Below, piece after piece: positions 18,641-27,445 of a DNA stretch of 64,000 nucleotides. The notes under the pieces were generated by a model. It saw only the letters and a list, made by a program, of their open reading frames with translations, ran no database searches and was not told the DNA's origin. Source of the stretch: Candidatus Melainabacteria bacterium (lineage in GTDB: Bacteria; Cyanobacteriota; Vampirovibrionia; Obscuribacterales; Obscuribacteraceae); assembly GCA_017307165.1 (NCBI GenBank), contig JAFKGK010000002.1, forward strand, positions 1 through 64,000, written 5' to 3'. A program made the translations under genes and the position numbers. Each line of letters begins with the position of its first letter. Within the stretch, counting starts at the first letter, position 1.

Positions 18641-18662
18641 TTTGTCGCCATGTTTCGACAAA
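18641..18662. promoter_or_regulatory. Inverted repeat between kinase and TPR operon
   Basis: TTTGTCG and CGACAAA flank an eight-base spacer in the 203-base divergent region. It sits about 80 bases before the TPR gene. It could be a bound operator or a small stem. No T tract follows, so it is not a terminator. Confidence 0.3.
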
Positions 18663-18739
18663 TATAGATAATCCGAGAGCAGAGCCTTGCGCGATTGTGT
18701 ATCCTCTATGGCGGTCACTAGCGGTATTAGGAGATGTAA

Positions 18740-20641
18740 ATGAGATCGATCGTCGCGCTTGCAGTCTTGCAGGTCTTGATGCAATCAGCCTTGCCGGTAT
18801 CGGCACAAAACTACGCAGTACCAGGCGTGCCTAGCTCTGGTGGCTTTGGCCAGACCAGCATCGGTCAGCCTGCAAGCACGAGTACTGGTGGCGATGTTTT
18901 GAGCGGTCGCGTCAAGCACGACATCATGCCGGCCGAAAAGCTCCTCTCTCAAGGCAAGTATGCCGATGCCGAGGGCATGTTTAGAGAAGCCATAGTCGCT
19001 AACCCAGCCGATATTCAGGCCACCATCGGTCTCGGTATCGCTCTTGCCAAGCAGTTCAAATTGGACGGCGCTGACGAGCTCTTTGACCGTGTACTGGCCA
19101 CCGATCCCAACAATGCCCTTGCCTATAGCGGCAAGGCTACTGTAGTCCTCAACCGCCTGCAGAGCTCGAGTGGCACCATCCGTGGCAATAAAGAGTCCTT
19201 TCTCCAGCAAGCCGAAGAATCAGCAAAGCGTGCGGTACAGCTTGCTCCAGCTTCTGGCGAGGCTCACTTTACCTTGGGACAAGTTTATAAAGAGCAAGGT
19301 CGTGTCGCTGAAGCCGCATCTGAGTTTCGTACGGCTGTGTCGCTCGATCCTCAACATTCACAAGCTTTTGCTGCTCTCGGCCAGATCAAGCTCGACCAGG
19401 GTTCGCTTGCCGAGGCCCAGGATGCCTTTAAGCGTGCTATTGCCCTCAACTCTTCCAATAGCACTGCACACTATGGCCTTGGCGCTACGCTTTTACAACA
19501 AGGCCAGACCGATGCTGCTCTCAACGAGCTCAATACCTCGCTCTCGCTCTTTCCCAATAGCTGGCCGACCCGTATGATGCTCGGCAAGGCCTATGCAGCG
19601 CAAGGTAATACGGCTGGAGCGCTCAAAGAGTTTCAACTCTCTACTCTCATCAAGCCCGAAAACGCCGAGCCTTATCTGCGTATGGCCGATATCCGCGAGG
19701 AGCGCGGTGATCTCGAGCTCGGTCTGGCCGATCTCCGTAGCGGTCTTACCCAGGCTCCCTACAATCTCGATCTGCGCATGCGCATTGCAGACATGACCCT
19801 CAAGCTCGAAAAAGCCGATGATGCCATTAAGGCATACAAGACTATTTTGCAGATGAGTCCCAATAACCCGCAAGCAGTCAAAGGCTTGAGCCAGGCCCTG
19901 TATCAAAAGGCCCAAAAGGCTGCTGTTGGCGCTATGCTGGCTTCTAACGACTATGACTCCGCTATGAAGACCCTGGATGAGGCCATCAGGCTATCGCCCG
20001 ATGACATGGAGCTCTATCTGGCTAAGGCCAAGCTCATGTCACTGTCCGGCGCCAAGCCCGATCTCTCGACCATGGGCGAGCCCAAAAACGATGGCGAGCG
20101 CATAGCCTATGCCGAGGCTGCCATGGCGACCGGTGATTTTCAAAAGGCAAGCGAGCAGATGAAGATCGTCATCAACGATCTCAAAGATGCTAAGCAAACC
20201 TATGCCGTGGCTGATATCGCCCTGATGATCAAAGACCTGGACAATGCCGAGACTGCCTTCAAAAAAGGCCTCAATCTCTCCGGTACCCCCGAAAGGGGCA
20301 ACCGCGGCCTGGCTCAGATCGATCAATTGCGCAAGCAAGCCGTGACCGATACTAAAGTCGCCGACGAACTCTGCAACAAAAAGCAATTTGACGGCAGTGT
20401 AAACAAATATCGCAGCGCAATTGCCTCTAATCCAAGACTGCCCGAAGCCCGGATCGGCCTGGCACGGGCCCTCGAAAAATCTAAAAAGCCGACTTCGGCT
20501 ACTTTAGCGGAGGCTGCTCAGCAATATGACTATTATCTTGCTCTAAGAACCGACATGCCGGCCAAAGAAAGAGAGAAAATGGTCAAGGATGTTGCCAAGT
20601 TGAAAGACAAGGCTGCCAAAGAGAAAGAGAAAGGCAAATAA
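18740..20641 (+). CDS. Secreted tetratricopeptide repeat protein
   Basis: A signal peptide (VALAVLQVLMQSALPVSAQ) is followed by about ten TPR units in 633 residues, for instance AAEASEFRTAVSLDPQHSQ-type helices and ALKEFQLSTLIKPENAEPYL, and ends in a Lys/Glu-rich tail. TPR arrays mediate protein-protein contacts, often in envelope complexes; no enzyme domain is seen. AGGAG lies six bases before the ATG. It is first in a four-gene run with spacings of 11, 8 and -4 bases that also encodes two membrane proteins and a secreted protein. Confidence 0.88.
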   Translation: MRSIVALAVLQVLMQSALPVSAQNYAVPGVPSSGGFGQTSIGQPASTSTGGDVLSGRVKHDIMPAEKLLSQGKYADAEGMFREAIVANPADIQATIGLGIALAKQFKLDGADELFDRVLATDPNNALAYSGKATVVLNRLQSSSGTIRGNKESFLQQAEESAKRAVQLAPASGEAHFTLGQVYKEQGRVAEAASEFRTAVSLDPQHSQAFAALGQIKLDQGSLAEAQDAFKRAIALNSSNSTAHYGLGATLLQQGQTDAALNELNTSLSLFPNSWPTRMMLGKAYAAQGNTAGALKEFQLSTLIKPENAEPYLRMADIREERGDLELGLADLRSGLTQAPYNLDLRMRIADMTLKLEKADDAIKAYKTILQMSPNNPQAVKGLSQALYQKAQKAAVGAMLASNDYDSAMKTLDEAIRLSPDDMELYLAKAKLMSLSGAKPDLSTMGEPKNDGERIAYAEAAMATGDFQKASEQMKIVINDLKDAKQTYAVADIALMIKDLDNAETAFKKGLNLSGTPERGNRGLAQIDQLRKQAVTDTKVADELCNKKQFDGSVNKYRSAIASNPRLPEARIGLARALEKSKKPTSATLAEAAQQYDYYLALRTDMPAKEREKMVKDVAKLKDKAAKEKEKGK

Positions 20642-20652
20642 TCGAGGTCCAG

Positions 20653-21570
20653 ATGGGCAGGAATAAATCAGTCTCTCAAGCACCCTGGGCTCAGGGCGGA
20701 AAGCAGGTCATGAGGATGCCCAAGGGCGCTAAGCCCCCTCAGACCATGGAGCCGCCTAAATTGCCAGAAGCCAAACCAGGCGCGGCAAAGCTTGCTTATG
20801 GTGCATTTTGGGGGATTATGGCCATCGGCCTGTCCGTCAATCTCACCTTGATGTATCTCCTCGGAACCAATCTCTGGTCCAGTCTGCACCCCGAGGCTGC
20901 CACTTCCATCAACTGGTTGGCTGTGGTAGCCCTGGGTGCACTTATGGTATTTCTTGTGGTGGCACTACGTGCCGTGATCTGGGGAGCCTTTGTCGGTGCA
21001 GTGACGGTAGCCGGCAAGGTCTTTGCCTTTGATGCGCAAGAGATCTTGAGCCGCCAGGCCATGCGATTTAGATGGCTGATGCCGGACAAGGCCGCCTGGG
21101 CTTCGCAAGCTATCGTGCAACTGTATCTGATGCGTGGCGAGTATGACAAAGTGATCGACTTTGGTACCGACGAATACGAAAAAGTCTTTAGCAAAAATCC
21201 TAAGGATTCGACCGGCGCCGGGCTATCGGCTTTTATTGGTTTTGCCTATCTGGCTAAGGGCGACCCGGCCAATGCCATCATCTGGAACGAGCGATCGGCC
21301 ACAAAATACCGTGAAGTATTTGAATCGATGGAAAAATCAAAGACAGCCAAAAAGCTCGTCAATGCCGAGGTCATTGCCGCCATGCGTACTCAGTATGCTG
21401 GCGTGCTCTGTCAATTGGGCCAGGGCTATCTCTATAAAAACAATCGTCGCAAGAGCGCCGATTGCTTTAAAGAAGCACTGGAGACCGCTCGTGCTCTAAA
21501 AGACAGTCCAGAAAAAGCTCAGGTGATTGCAGGCTGCGAACAGGGCCTGGCTCAATTGAAGCACTGGTAA
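20653..21570 (+). CDS. Two-helix membrane protein with TPR-like C-terminus
   Basis: A Pro-rich cytoplasmic leader is followed by two hydrophobic stretches (FWGIMAIGLSVNLTLMYLL near residue 60 and LAVVALGALMVFLVVALRAV near 100). A C-terminal domain has TPR-like helices (SAFIGFAYLAKGDPANAI; CQLGQGYLYKNNRRKSADCF). I do not recognise a named family. GAGG precedes the ATG. Its place between the TPR protein and the translocase-like carrier suggests a membrane partner of both, which is inference. Confidence 0.72.
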   Translation: MGRNKSVSQAPWAQGGKQVMRMPKGAKPPQTMEPPKLPEAKPGAAKLAYGAFWGIMAIGLSVNLTLMYLLGTNLWSSLHPEAATSINWLAVVALGALMVFLVVALRAVIWGAFVGAVTVAGKVFAFDAQEILSRQAMRFRWLMPDKAAWASQAIVQLYLMRGEYDKVIDFGTDEYEKVFSKNPKDSTGAGLSAFIGFAYLAKGDPANAIIWNERSATKYREVFESMEKSKTAKKLVNAEVIAAMRTQYAGVLCQLGQGYLYKNNRRKSADCFKEALETARALKDSPEKAQVIAGCEQGLAQLKHW

Positions 21571-21578
21571 AAATAGAG

Positions 21579-22838
21579 ATGCAGGGCAAAGTCGAGGGAG
21601 AGCGCCTTACTACAGCGCTCATGTTTTGCTGGATCTTTCTCTTCATCACTACTTATTATGTCCTGCGTCCTGTCAGGCGGGGCCTGGTCCTCTCTGGCCT
21701 GGGCAATGAAAATATGCCTTTCATCTATATGGGCACCGCCTTAGTCACTGGATTATGTGTCTATATCTATAGCAAGTTTGCTCATCTGCCCCGCAAAAAA
21801 CTGATCGGCGGCATCTACGCCATATTTTTCGCACAATTGCTGGCCTTTCGCCTGTGGCTGCAAGCGGCCAATGACACCGGTCTTGCAGCTGGATGCTTTT
21901 GGGTCTGGCTCGATGTTTTTTCGATCATGGGCGTTACTCTTTTTTGGATGTACGCCAACGATATCTTTGATACTCACGAGGCGCGTTCGCTATTTGGTGT
22001 GATTGGCGCCGGTGGCGCCCTCGGTGCCATATGCGGCAGCTCGATCACTTCATACCTTGTGGTGCCTCTGGGCAATCACAATATGCTCTTATTGGCTGCA
22101 GGCTTGATCCTGGCCACTCTAGGCATCTTTGCTCTTCTGGAGACCAGAGGCATCGCCGCTCGTGACCGCCATCTGCACCGAGCTGTCCTGCCCAATCAAA
22201 AGACAATGCATCTGGAGCATTGGGCCGAGGTCTTTCAAGCTATTTTATCTTCGCGCTTTCTCCTCATCCTGGCAGCTCTGGTCTGCCTAGAAAGGATTAC
22301 CCCTGATCTCTTGCAATTTCTCTATAACCAGATCCTCACGCAAATGGCTCATGGCGCCACACAGATCGCCAGGCTTGATGCCATAATGGAGACATGGCGC
22401 GGCGCCGTTGAATTTGTCGTGGAGATGGTCCTGGTCTCCTGGATTTTAAAAAAGGCCGGCACCAAGTTTTCACTGGTATCGTCGGGAGTGGCGATCGCCA
22501 TAGCCCTTGTGCTTTTTTTAGCGACCTCCAATCCCATTGCCATCGTCGGGGTGTTTCATCTTGACGAGGCGATCCGGCACTCGTGGTTTAAGGCGGCTAA
22601 AGAGTTGACCTATACAGTCACCAGTCACGAGATATTGTTTAAGGTAAAGCCGGTGATTGAGATGTTTTTATATCGATTTGCCCGAGGTCTGGCCGGACTC
22701 GCGATCCTGCTTGTCACATCCGTGCTAGGCTTGGGCAATCAATTTGTGGCTGTCCTCACCATAGTTGCGGCGATACTGTGGGCGGTGAGCGGTTATATGC
22801 TGGCGCGAGAGTTTGACAATCTGGAGCAACAAGTATGA
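21579..22838 (+). CDS. ADP/ATP-translocase-like (NTP/NDP carrier, TLC/Npt-related) membrane protein
   Basis: About 419 residues with ten to twelve predicted helices. The start YYVLRPVRRGLVLSGLG and the block FWMYANDIFDTHEARSLFG, then VIGAGGALGAICGSS, are characteristic of bacterial proteins related to plastid/rickettsial ATP/ADP translocases. True nucleotide carriers of intracellular bacteria are about 500 residues; this shorter form belongs to a free-living branch whose substrate is unclear. It may therefore not carry ATP. It overlaps the next gene by four bases. Confidence 0.75.
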   Translation: MQGKVEGERLTTALMFCWIFLFITTYYVLRPVRRGLVLSGLGNENMPFIYMGTALVTGLCVYIYSKFAHLPRKKLIGGIYAIFFAQLLAFRLWLQAANDTGLAAGCFWVWLDVFSIMGVTLFWMYANDIFDTHEARSLFGVIGAGGALGAICGSSITSYLVVPLGNHNMLLLAAGLILATLGIFALLETRGIAARDRHLHRAVLPNQKTMHLEHWAEVFQAILSSRFLLILAALVCLERITPDLLQFLYNQILTQMAHGATQIARLDAIMETWRGAVEFVVEMVLVSWILKKAGTKFSLVSSGVAIAIALVLFLATSNPIAIVGVFHLDEAIRHSWFKAAKELTYTVTSHEILFKVKPVIEMFLYRFARGLAGLAILLVTSVLGLGNQFVAVLTIVAAILWAVSGYMLAREFDNLEQQV

Positions 22839-23590
22839 AGTCTTTTGGTCTTGCCCTTGCGCTTATGCTTTTTTGCAATCTCGATCCTGTATGGGCCGCG
22901 ACCTTTGAGCTCGAGGCCGATCACAGTGACAATTTGCCTTCGGTGCCGGGACTATTGAGTGGTGCGGCTCAGCAACAGCAAAATGCTTATCAGGGAAAAT
23001 TTTACATACAATGGTTTTGCGTACCAAGATGGATGGCCGGTAGCTGGTATAAGCAGGGAGATCGCACTATCAGCGTCACTGATCTGCGCACTGGCATGAC
23101 TCGCCCATCAGGACAGTTTATCGATAATGAAATGACTGTGAGCTGGGGACACCAGCTCGATCGCCAGGGCAATGTCTGGCATGCAAATATCTTGCCCGAT
23201 GAGAGAGATTCTACTTCATCGGGCAAATCGGTGGTATTTAAGACGGTGCAACAAAAAGCCGAGAGCCTGCAAGCAGATGCTCTTACTACGCGTACACACT
23301 ATCTGGTCACGGAGTCACATCCAGTCACCAGGCAGGTCGTCGATATGTTTCAGCAGGAGTCTCTCAACTTATATACTCCTCAAAATACCGATCAGGGCAT
23401 TGCACTCTTGAACAAGAGCTCCAATCGTGTCTTTACCTACCAGGGCCGTCCCATGCGTGATGGCATACTGGAGTCAAGATTCAAACGAGTTGCTGGTTTC
23501 CAGCCTGTCCCCGAGGCCTGGGGCATCTCGCTGGCTGACAGTCTGCGTGACTATCTCAATGCCAACAATCTTTCTCATCTGGCCCCTTAG
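22835..23590 (+). CDS. Secreted protein of unknown function
   Basis: A signal peptide (FGLALALMLFCNLDPVWAA) precedes 230 residues with no recognised domain. Features include the stretch YIQWFCVPRWMAGSWYKQGD, suggestive of a beta-rich substrate-binding or lipocalin-like fold, but that is a guess. The ATGA overlap with the translocase-like gene indicates coupled expression. It closes the operon. A 14-base palindrome (AGATTTTAAAATCT) starts at its stop codon but lacks a G/C stem, so it is not a convincing terminator. Confidence 0.7.
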   Translation: MKSFGLALALMLFCNLDPVWAATFELEADHSDNLPSVPGLLSGAAQQQQNAYQGKFYIQWFCVPRWMAGSWYKQGDRTISVTDLRTGMTRPSGQFIDNEMTVSWGHQLDRQGNVWHANILPDERDSTSSGKSVVFKTVQQKAESLQADALTTRTHYLVTESHPVTRQVVDMFQQESLNLYTPQNTDQGIALLNKSSNRVFTYQGRPMRDGILESRFKRVAGFQPVPEAWGISLADSLRDYLNANNLSHLAP

Positions 23591-23634
23591 ATTTTAAAAT
23601 CTTAGAGCATCATATGTGATGCCAAATTGCCAAA

Positions 23635-23663
23635 TTGACATATTGCTGCATAGCCATTAATTT
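23635..23663 (+). promoter_or_regulatory. Sigma70-like promoter with leaderless start for the sce7726 gene
   Basis: TTGACA (23635-23640) and TAATTT (23658-23663) are exactly 17 bases apart. The ATG at 23671 begins seven bases after the -10, the expected transcription start. No ribosome binding site is present. A tandem GCCAAATT pair lies just upstream of the -35. Confidence 0.65.
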
Positions 23664-23670
23664 ATTGACT

Positions 23671-24255
23671 ATGAAAGAATTGGACGTGCGCAGGCTCCTA
23701 TATCAGACAGAGATCAAGAGAGTATTGGCTGCGCATCCAAAAAGCCGCGTAGTAGACGAGCTCGAGCTATCCCGGGGAGAGGCACGTGTAGATGTAGCTG
23801 TCATCAATGACTGTCTCCACGGCTATGAGATCAAGTCGGCCAGCGACAATCTTTTGCGTCTGGACCGGCAGCAAGAGATATACAAGCGTGTCTTCGAAAA
23901 AATGACCCTGGTCGTCGACGAAAAGCACGCGCACGAGGCAGTCAAGATCGTGCCCTCATGCTGGGGCTTGATAGTTGTCGGTATCAGAGATGGTGCACCC
24001 TATGCCGATGAGATCTGGCCGGCCAGGACCAATCGTGAATTGGATCCTCTTGCCATAGCCCAATTGCTCTGGCGAGAGGAAATAATGGAGTTGATGCAGT
24101 ATTTTGATCTGGATCAAGGCAATAAATCCAAATCGCGCAAGCTGCTATGGCAGGTACTGGCTAAAAAACTCACGGTCGACCAACTCAAGGCCTTTGTCTG
24201 TTACAAGCTCAAGCAACGCAACAAATGGAAGGCCCGTAAAAAATCGAGGATCTGA
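23671..24255 (+). CDS. sce7726 family protein
   Basis: The 194 residues begin MKELDVRRLL and contain VVDELELSRGEARVDVAVIN and GYEIKSASDNLLRLDRQQ. This acidic E...D...ExK arrangement fits the sce7726 family and a PD-(D/E)xK nuclease-like core. The family's role is not established. I chose 23671 over an in-frame start at 23635 because that codon sits in the promoter and the family start matches. It ends two bases before the convergent rrf2 stop. The C-terminus is strongly basic (KARKKSRI), consistent with nucleic-acid binding. Confidence 0.8.
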   Translation: MKELDVRRLLYQTEIKRVLAAHPKSRVVDELELSRGEARVDVAVINDCLHGYEIKSASDNLLRLDRQQEIYKRVFEKMTLVVDEKHAHEAVKIVPSCWGLIVVGIRDGAPYADEIWPARTNRELDPLAIAQLLWREEIMELMQYFDLDQGNKSKSRKLLWQVLAKKLTVDQLKAFVCYKLKQRNKWKARKKSRI

Positions 24256-24257
24256 TT

Positions 24258-24716
24258 TTATTTGTTGCGCACTCCGACTCGCTTTTTGGTTTTGGCCAGG
24301 GTGCATAATGGAGTGATGGACGGTGAGTTGGCGCTGATTAGGGACTGGATTGTAGCCTTGGCAAATTGTTTTTGCACCAGCAGCATGGTGTCGTCCAGTC
24401 TCTGATGCAATTGGCAGAGGGCGTGATCGTGGTTTGGACTGTGCTCGCAACCGTCAAAGCGGCGGATGGGGTCTACTACCTCGATTATTTGCAGCAGAGT
24501 AATGTTTTTTGGTTTGAGTGCAAGCGTAAAGCCGCCACCCAGTCCTCTCTGAGAGGTGACGATGCCGCCGCGGCTGAGGGCCTGCAAAACTTTGGAGAGA
24601 TAGGCTTGAGGTACCCTGGTACCACCGGCGATTTGAAGAGTCGTATGAGCCTTGCCTTCGTGTAGAGCCAGGAACATAACTGCACGAAGAGCGTATTCAG
24701 TAGTTTGCGAGATCAA
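24258..24716 (-). CDS. Rrf2-family transcriptional regulator
   Basis: ISQTTEYALRAVMFLA at the start and VPQAYLSKVLQAL, RGLGGGFTL and IIEVVDPI match the winged-helix Rrf2 fold (IscR, NsrR, CymR, RirA). I pick a TTG at 24716, preceded by GGGGGAAG, because upstream residues do not belong to the family. Iron-sulfur types have three clustered cysteines; here only C90 and C101 stand in that loop, with a further Cys near residue 139, so cluster binding is uncertain. A promoter (TTGTCA, 18 bases, TATTAG with TG extension) lies upstream on the minus strand. Confidence 0.88.
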   Translation of the reverse strand: MISQTTEYALRAVMFLALHEGKAHTTLQIAGGTRVPQAYLSKVLQALSRGGIVTSQRGLGGGFTLALKPKNITLLQIIEVVDPIRRFDGCEHSPNHDHALCQLHQRLDDTMLLVQKQFAKATIQSLISANSPSITPLCTLAKTKKRVGVRNK

Positions 24717-24781
24717 ACTTCCCCCAGTAACTAATACAAGTAGTTGATGAGACGTGACAATTGGGTTTGCCCACATCCCAC

Positions 24782-24797
24782 CAGGCGGTAACGCCTG
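24782..24797. repeat. Perfect GC hairpin upstream of rrf2
   Basis: CAGGCG and CGCCTG form a six-base-pair stem around GTAA, between the rrf2 promoter and the response-regulator stop. No T run follows on either strand in the correct place, so terminator function is doubtful. It may be an operator or an RNA stem. Confidence 0.3.
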
Positions 24798-24833
24798 TTT
24801 GATTAGTAAAATGCAAAAATTGCTTATACCTGT

Positions 24834-25517
24834 TTAAGAAAACTGCCTGAGGCGATAGCCTTCGCGTGGGATGTTTTCGATGATTGAGGGTTGGGACTCG
24901 TCGAGGTCCATTTTTTGCCTGATGCGCTTGATAGAGGTGCGCAAGGCATCCGAAGAGCCCGTATTGTCGCTACCGCCCCAGACTTTGTCGATCAGAGCTT
25001 CGGAGCTGCAAAAATCATGAGGGTGGCGCATGAGGTATTCGAGGAGGGCAAAGTCCTTGGGGACCAGTTGTACCTCATTGCCGCGATAACGCAATCTATG
25101 CTCGGTCGCATCCATTTCTAGAGGTCCGACGGTGATGACCTCGTTGTCTTGATCCGGTGGCCTGCGCAGCAGGGCTCTCAGTCTGGCCGAGAGCTCCTTC
25201 ATCGAAAAAGGCTTGGTCAGATAGTCATCGGCTCCGGAGTCGAGACCTGACATCTTGTCGTTGATCTGGCCTTTGCCGGTGAGAAATATCACCGGCATCA
25301 CCCCGCCTTGTTGGCGATAGCTTTTTAAAATATCCATGCCGCTCTTGCCGGGCAATTCCCAGTCCAAGATAATCAGATCATAGTGATACTGGTCGATAAA
25401 ATCGAGAGCCTGGTTGCCGTCATGCACGACTTCGCAAGCGTAGTTTTCCATCTCGAGCCATTCTTTGATCATGACCGTGAGGTCTTTATCGTCTTCGACA
25501 AGCAAAATCTTGGGCAC
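24834..25517 (-). CDS. OmpR-family response regulator
   Basis: The receiver begins VPKILLVEDDKDL, with the acidic pair, phosphoacceptor Asp (D52 in IILDWELPG), Thr (FLTGKG) and Lys (LTKPFS) in order. The C-terminus is a winged-helix DNA-binding domain (LVPKDFALLEYL, KRIRQKM, IPREGYRLRQ). I start at the GTG at 25517 with GGGAT upstream; the longer ATG form adds ten unrelated residues. It is divergent from the histidine kinase at 25574, 56 bases away, its likely partner. Confidence 0.92.
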   Translation of the reverse strand: MPKILLVEDDKDLTVMIKEWLEMENYACEVVHDGNQALDFIDQYHYDLIILDWELPGKSGMDILKSYRQQGGVMPVIFLTGKGQINDKMSGLDSGADDYLTKPFSMKELSARLRALLRRPPDQDNEVITVGPLEMDATEHRLRYRGNEVQLVPKDFALLEYLMRHPHDFCSSEALIDKVWGGSDNTGSSDALRTSIKRIRQKMDLDESQPSIIENIPREGYRLRQFS

Positions 25518-25537
25518 GAGATCCCATCCCTTTATTT

Positions 25538-25565
25538 TTGACAGCACAGATCAATATCTTACAAT
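25538..25565 (+). promoter_or_regulatory. Strong promoter of the histidine kinase gene
   Basis: TTGACA (25538-25543), 16-base spacer, TACAAT (25560-25565). The ATG follows after eight bases (AAAGGCCT), so the transcript would be leaderless or nearly so. AAAGG in that gap might serve as a short ribosome site if initiation starts one or two bases early. Confidence 0.6.
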
Positions 25566-25573
25566 AAAGGCCT

Positions 25574-27445
25574 ATGGCCCTAAAATTATCGCTCACGGCT
25601 CGTGGCCTCATCCTCGTTGCGATCCCCCTCGTATTTGAGTTGGGGTCGGTGGCCGTTCTGGTCAAATTGCAGTCCCAGGCCGAGGCTGAGGCTCGAGAAG
25701 CCTATAAGGCCAAGGAAATAGCAGATCGGGTCAACAATCTCACCAAGGATATTTTTTCGGTCTTTGAAGTGGTTTCGCAATCGACAAAGGGCAGATGGTT
25801 TGAAGAAGGCTATCTCGAGTCGACTTACCAGGCCCCGATCAAAAAGCTGACCAGCGAATATCAAGAGCTCGAGAACCTCACGGCCAATGATCCTCGACTG
25901 CACCAAGCCATCGAAAAATCTTTTGATGCCCTGAAAGAAGTAAAAGAGATCCTGGACTTTGCTGCGCAAAAAATCAGAGAGAAAGATTTTAAAGACTTTT
26001 TCCTCCACAATCGCAGTTATAACGACAGGCTCAAAGAGCTTTTTCGCTTGATGATCTCCGAAGAGCTCAATTTTGTGGAAAAGCACGAAAAAGAGATCGC
26101 TGGCCGCAGTCCCATCCAACAGGCCCGCTTGCGCGAAGAGATCGTACGCATCTCTCTCATTGCTGTTTTTGGCAATGTCGTATTTAGTATCGTGCTCGCG
26201 GTTTTTATCGTCCGTAGCATCACCAGCCGTATCAATCTCTTGAGCGATAACGCCAGACGTCTTGCCTCCGGTAAGCCTCTCAATCGTCCTCTGGATGGTA
26301 TCGACGAATTAGCCCGTCTGGATCGTAGCTTTCGCCATATGGCAGGAGCTCTGGATGAAATGAATCGGAAAGAACGTGCCATCGTAGACAATGCTCTCGA
26401 TACCATATGCGCCATAGATCGCGATGGGAGGTTTGTCGCCGTCAATCCGGCCTGCTTTGCGCTCTTTAGCCTGGAGCCGGATGAAATGCTCGGTCAGCGC
26501 ATGATCGAGTTTGTCGATGATACCGATCGCGAAGCTCTCACTGAGTGGTTTAATCGGATCAAGCAGGATCAAGGCCAGAATAGCAAAGAATTGAAAGTCA
26601 AGTCAGGACGGGATCGCGGTCAGGATGCATCATCGCAGCGCACGAGGGACACGATCTGGACGGCGCAATGGTCCAATGCCGAACAGACATTGTATTGCGT
26701 CATCCACGACATATCCGAGCAAAAAGAGCTCGAACGTCTGCGTCAGGAGCTCGTTGCGATGCTCACACACGATCTGCGCTCTCCTCTAAATACGATACAG
26801 GGTCTATTTGATCTGCTCGAAGCCGGCCGCCTGGGCAGTCTCAACGAGCGTGGCCAGACTCTGCTAAAGGTAGCCAATCGCAATAGCCAGCGCATGATGG
26901 CCTTGATCAATGACATGCTAGATGTAGAAAAAGCCAAGGCCGGTTTGCTGGACCTGGACATCAAGCCGATAAGAGTGCTCGATATCTTTGAAAATGTCCA
27001 GGGCAATCTGGATGACTGGCTCAAAGAGTCGGTCCAGACCAGCATACAACTAGATGTGGTACCACCGGATTTGCGTGTCGATGGCGACTTTGACAAACTT
27101 TCTCGAGTCCTATTTAACCTGGTCTCCAATGCCGTCAAGTTTAGCCCTCCAAATAGCAAGATCTGGCTTAGGGCTATGGTTTCGCCTCATGATCAGCGAG
27201 AGGTGATGATTGGTGTCGAAGACTCCGGTCCAGGCATCCCCAAAGAAATGCAGCAGATCATCTTTGAACGATTTGCCCAGGTCAAAAGCCCTGAAAATAG
27301 AGACAGAGGAGGTAGCGGCCTCGGTCTGGCAATCTGTCGCGCCTTTGTCGATTTGCAAGGTGGTCGTATCTGGGTAGAAAGCCCCACCAATGCTGCCAAT
27401 CAAGGCTCGCGCTTTTGTTTTACAATTGCTCGAGCGTATCCTTGA
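25574..27445 (+). CDS. Membrane sensor histidine kinase (HAMP-PAS-HisKA-HATPase)
   Basis: Two transmembrane helices (about 9-30 and 192-214) bracket a four-helix-like extracytoplasmic sensor. HAMP follows (ITSRINLLSDNARRLASG), then PAS (IVDNALDTICAIDRDGRFV), HisKA with phosphoacceptor His near residue 399 (LTHDLRSPLN), and HATPase_c with N box (FNLVSNAVKF), G1 (DSGPGIP) and G2 (GGSGLGLAI). It presumably phosphorylates the OmpR-type regulator encoded divergently. The signal is unknown. Its last 26 bases overlap the end of the convergent arsR gene. Confidence 0.93.
   Translation: MALKLSLTARGLILVAIPLVFELGSVAVLVKLQSQAEAEAREAYKAKEIADRVNNLTKDIFSVFEVVSQSTKGRWFEEGYLESTYQAPIKKLTSEYQELENLTANDPRLHQAIEKSFDALKEVKEILDFAAQKIREKDFKDFFLHNRSYNDRLKELFRLMISEELNFVEKHEKEIAGRSPIQQARLREEIVRISLIAVFGNVVFSIVLAVFIVRSITSRINLLSDNARRLASGKPLNRPLDGIDELARLDRSFRHMAGALDEMNRKERAIVDNALDTICAIDRDGRFVAVNPACFALFSLEPDEMLGQRMIEFVDDTDREALTEWFNRIKQDQGQNSKELKVKSGRDRGQDASSQRTRDTIWTAQWSNAEQTLYCVIHDISEQKELERLRQELVAMLTHDLRSPLNTIQGLFDLLEAGRLGSLNERGQTLLKVANRNSQRMMALINDMLDVEKAKAGLLDLDIKPIRVLDIFENVQGNLDDWLKESVQTSIQLDVVPPDLRVDGDFDKLSRVLFNLVSNAVKFSPPNSKIWLRAMVSPHDQREVMIGVEDSGPGIPKEMQQIIFERFAQVKSPENRDRGGSGLGLAICRAFVDLQGGRIWVESPTNAANQGSRFCFTIARAYP

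Noticed and set aside
24782-24797. Intrinsic terminator after the OmpR regulator
   Set aside because: The six-pair stem has no T tract in the correct direction.
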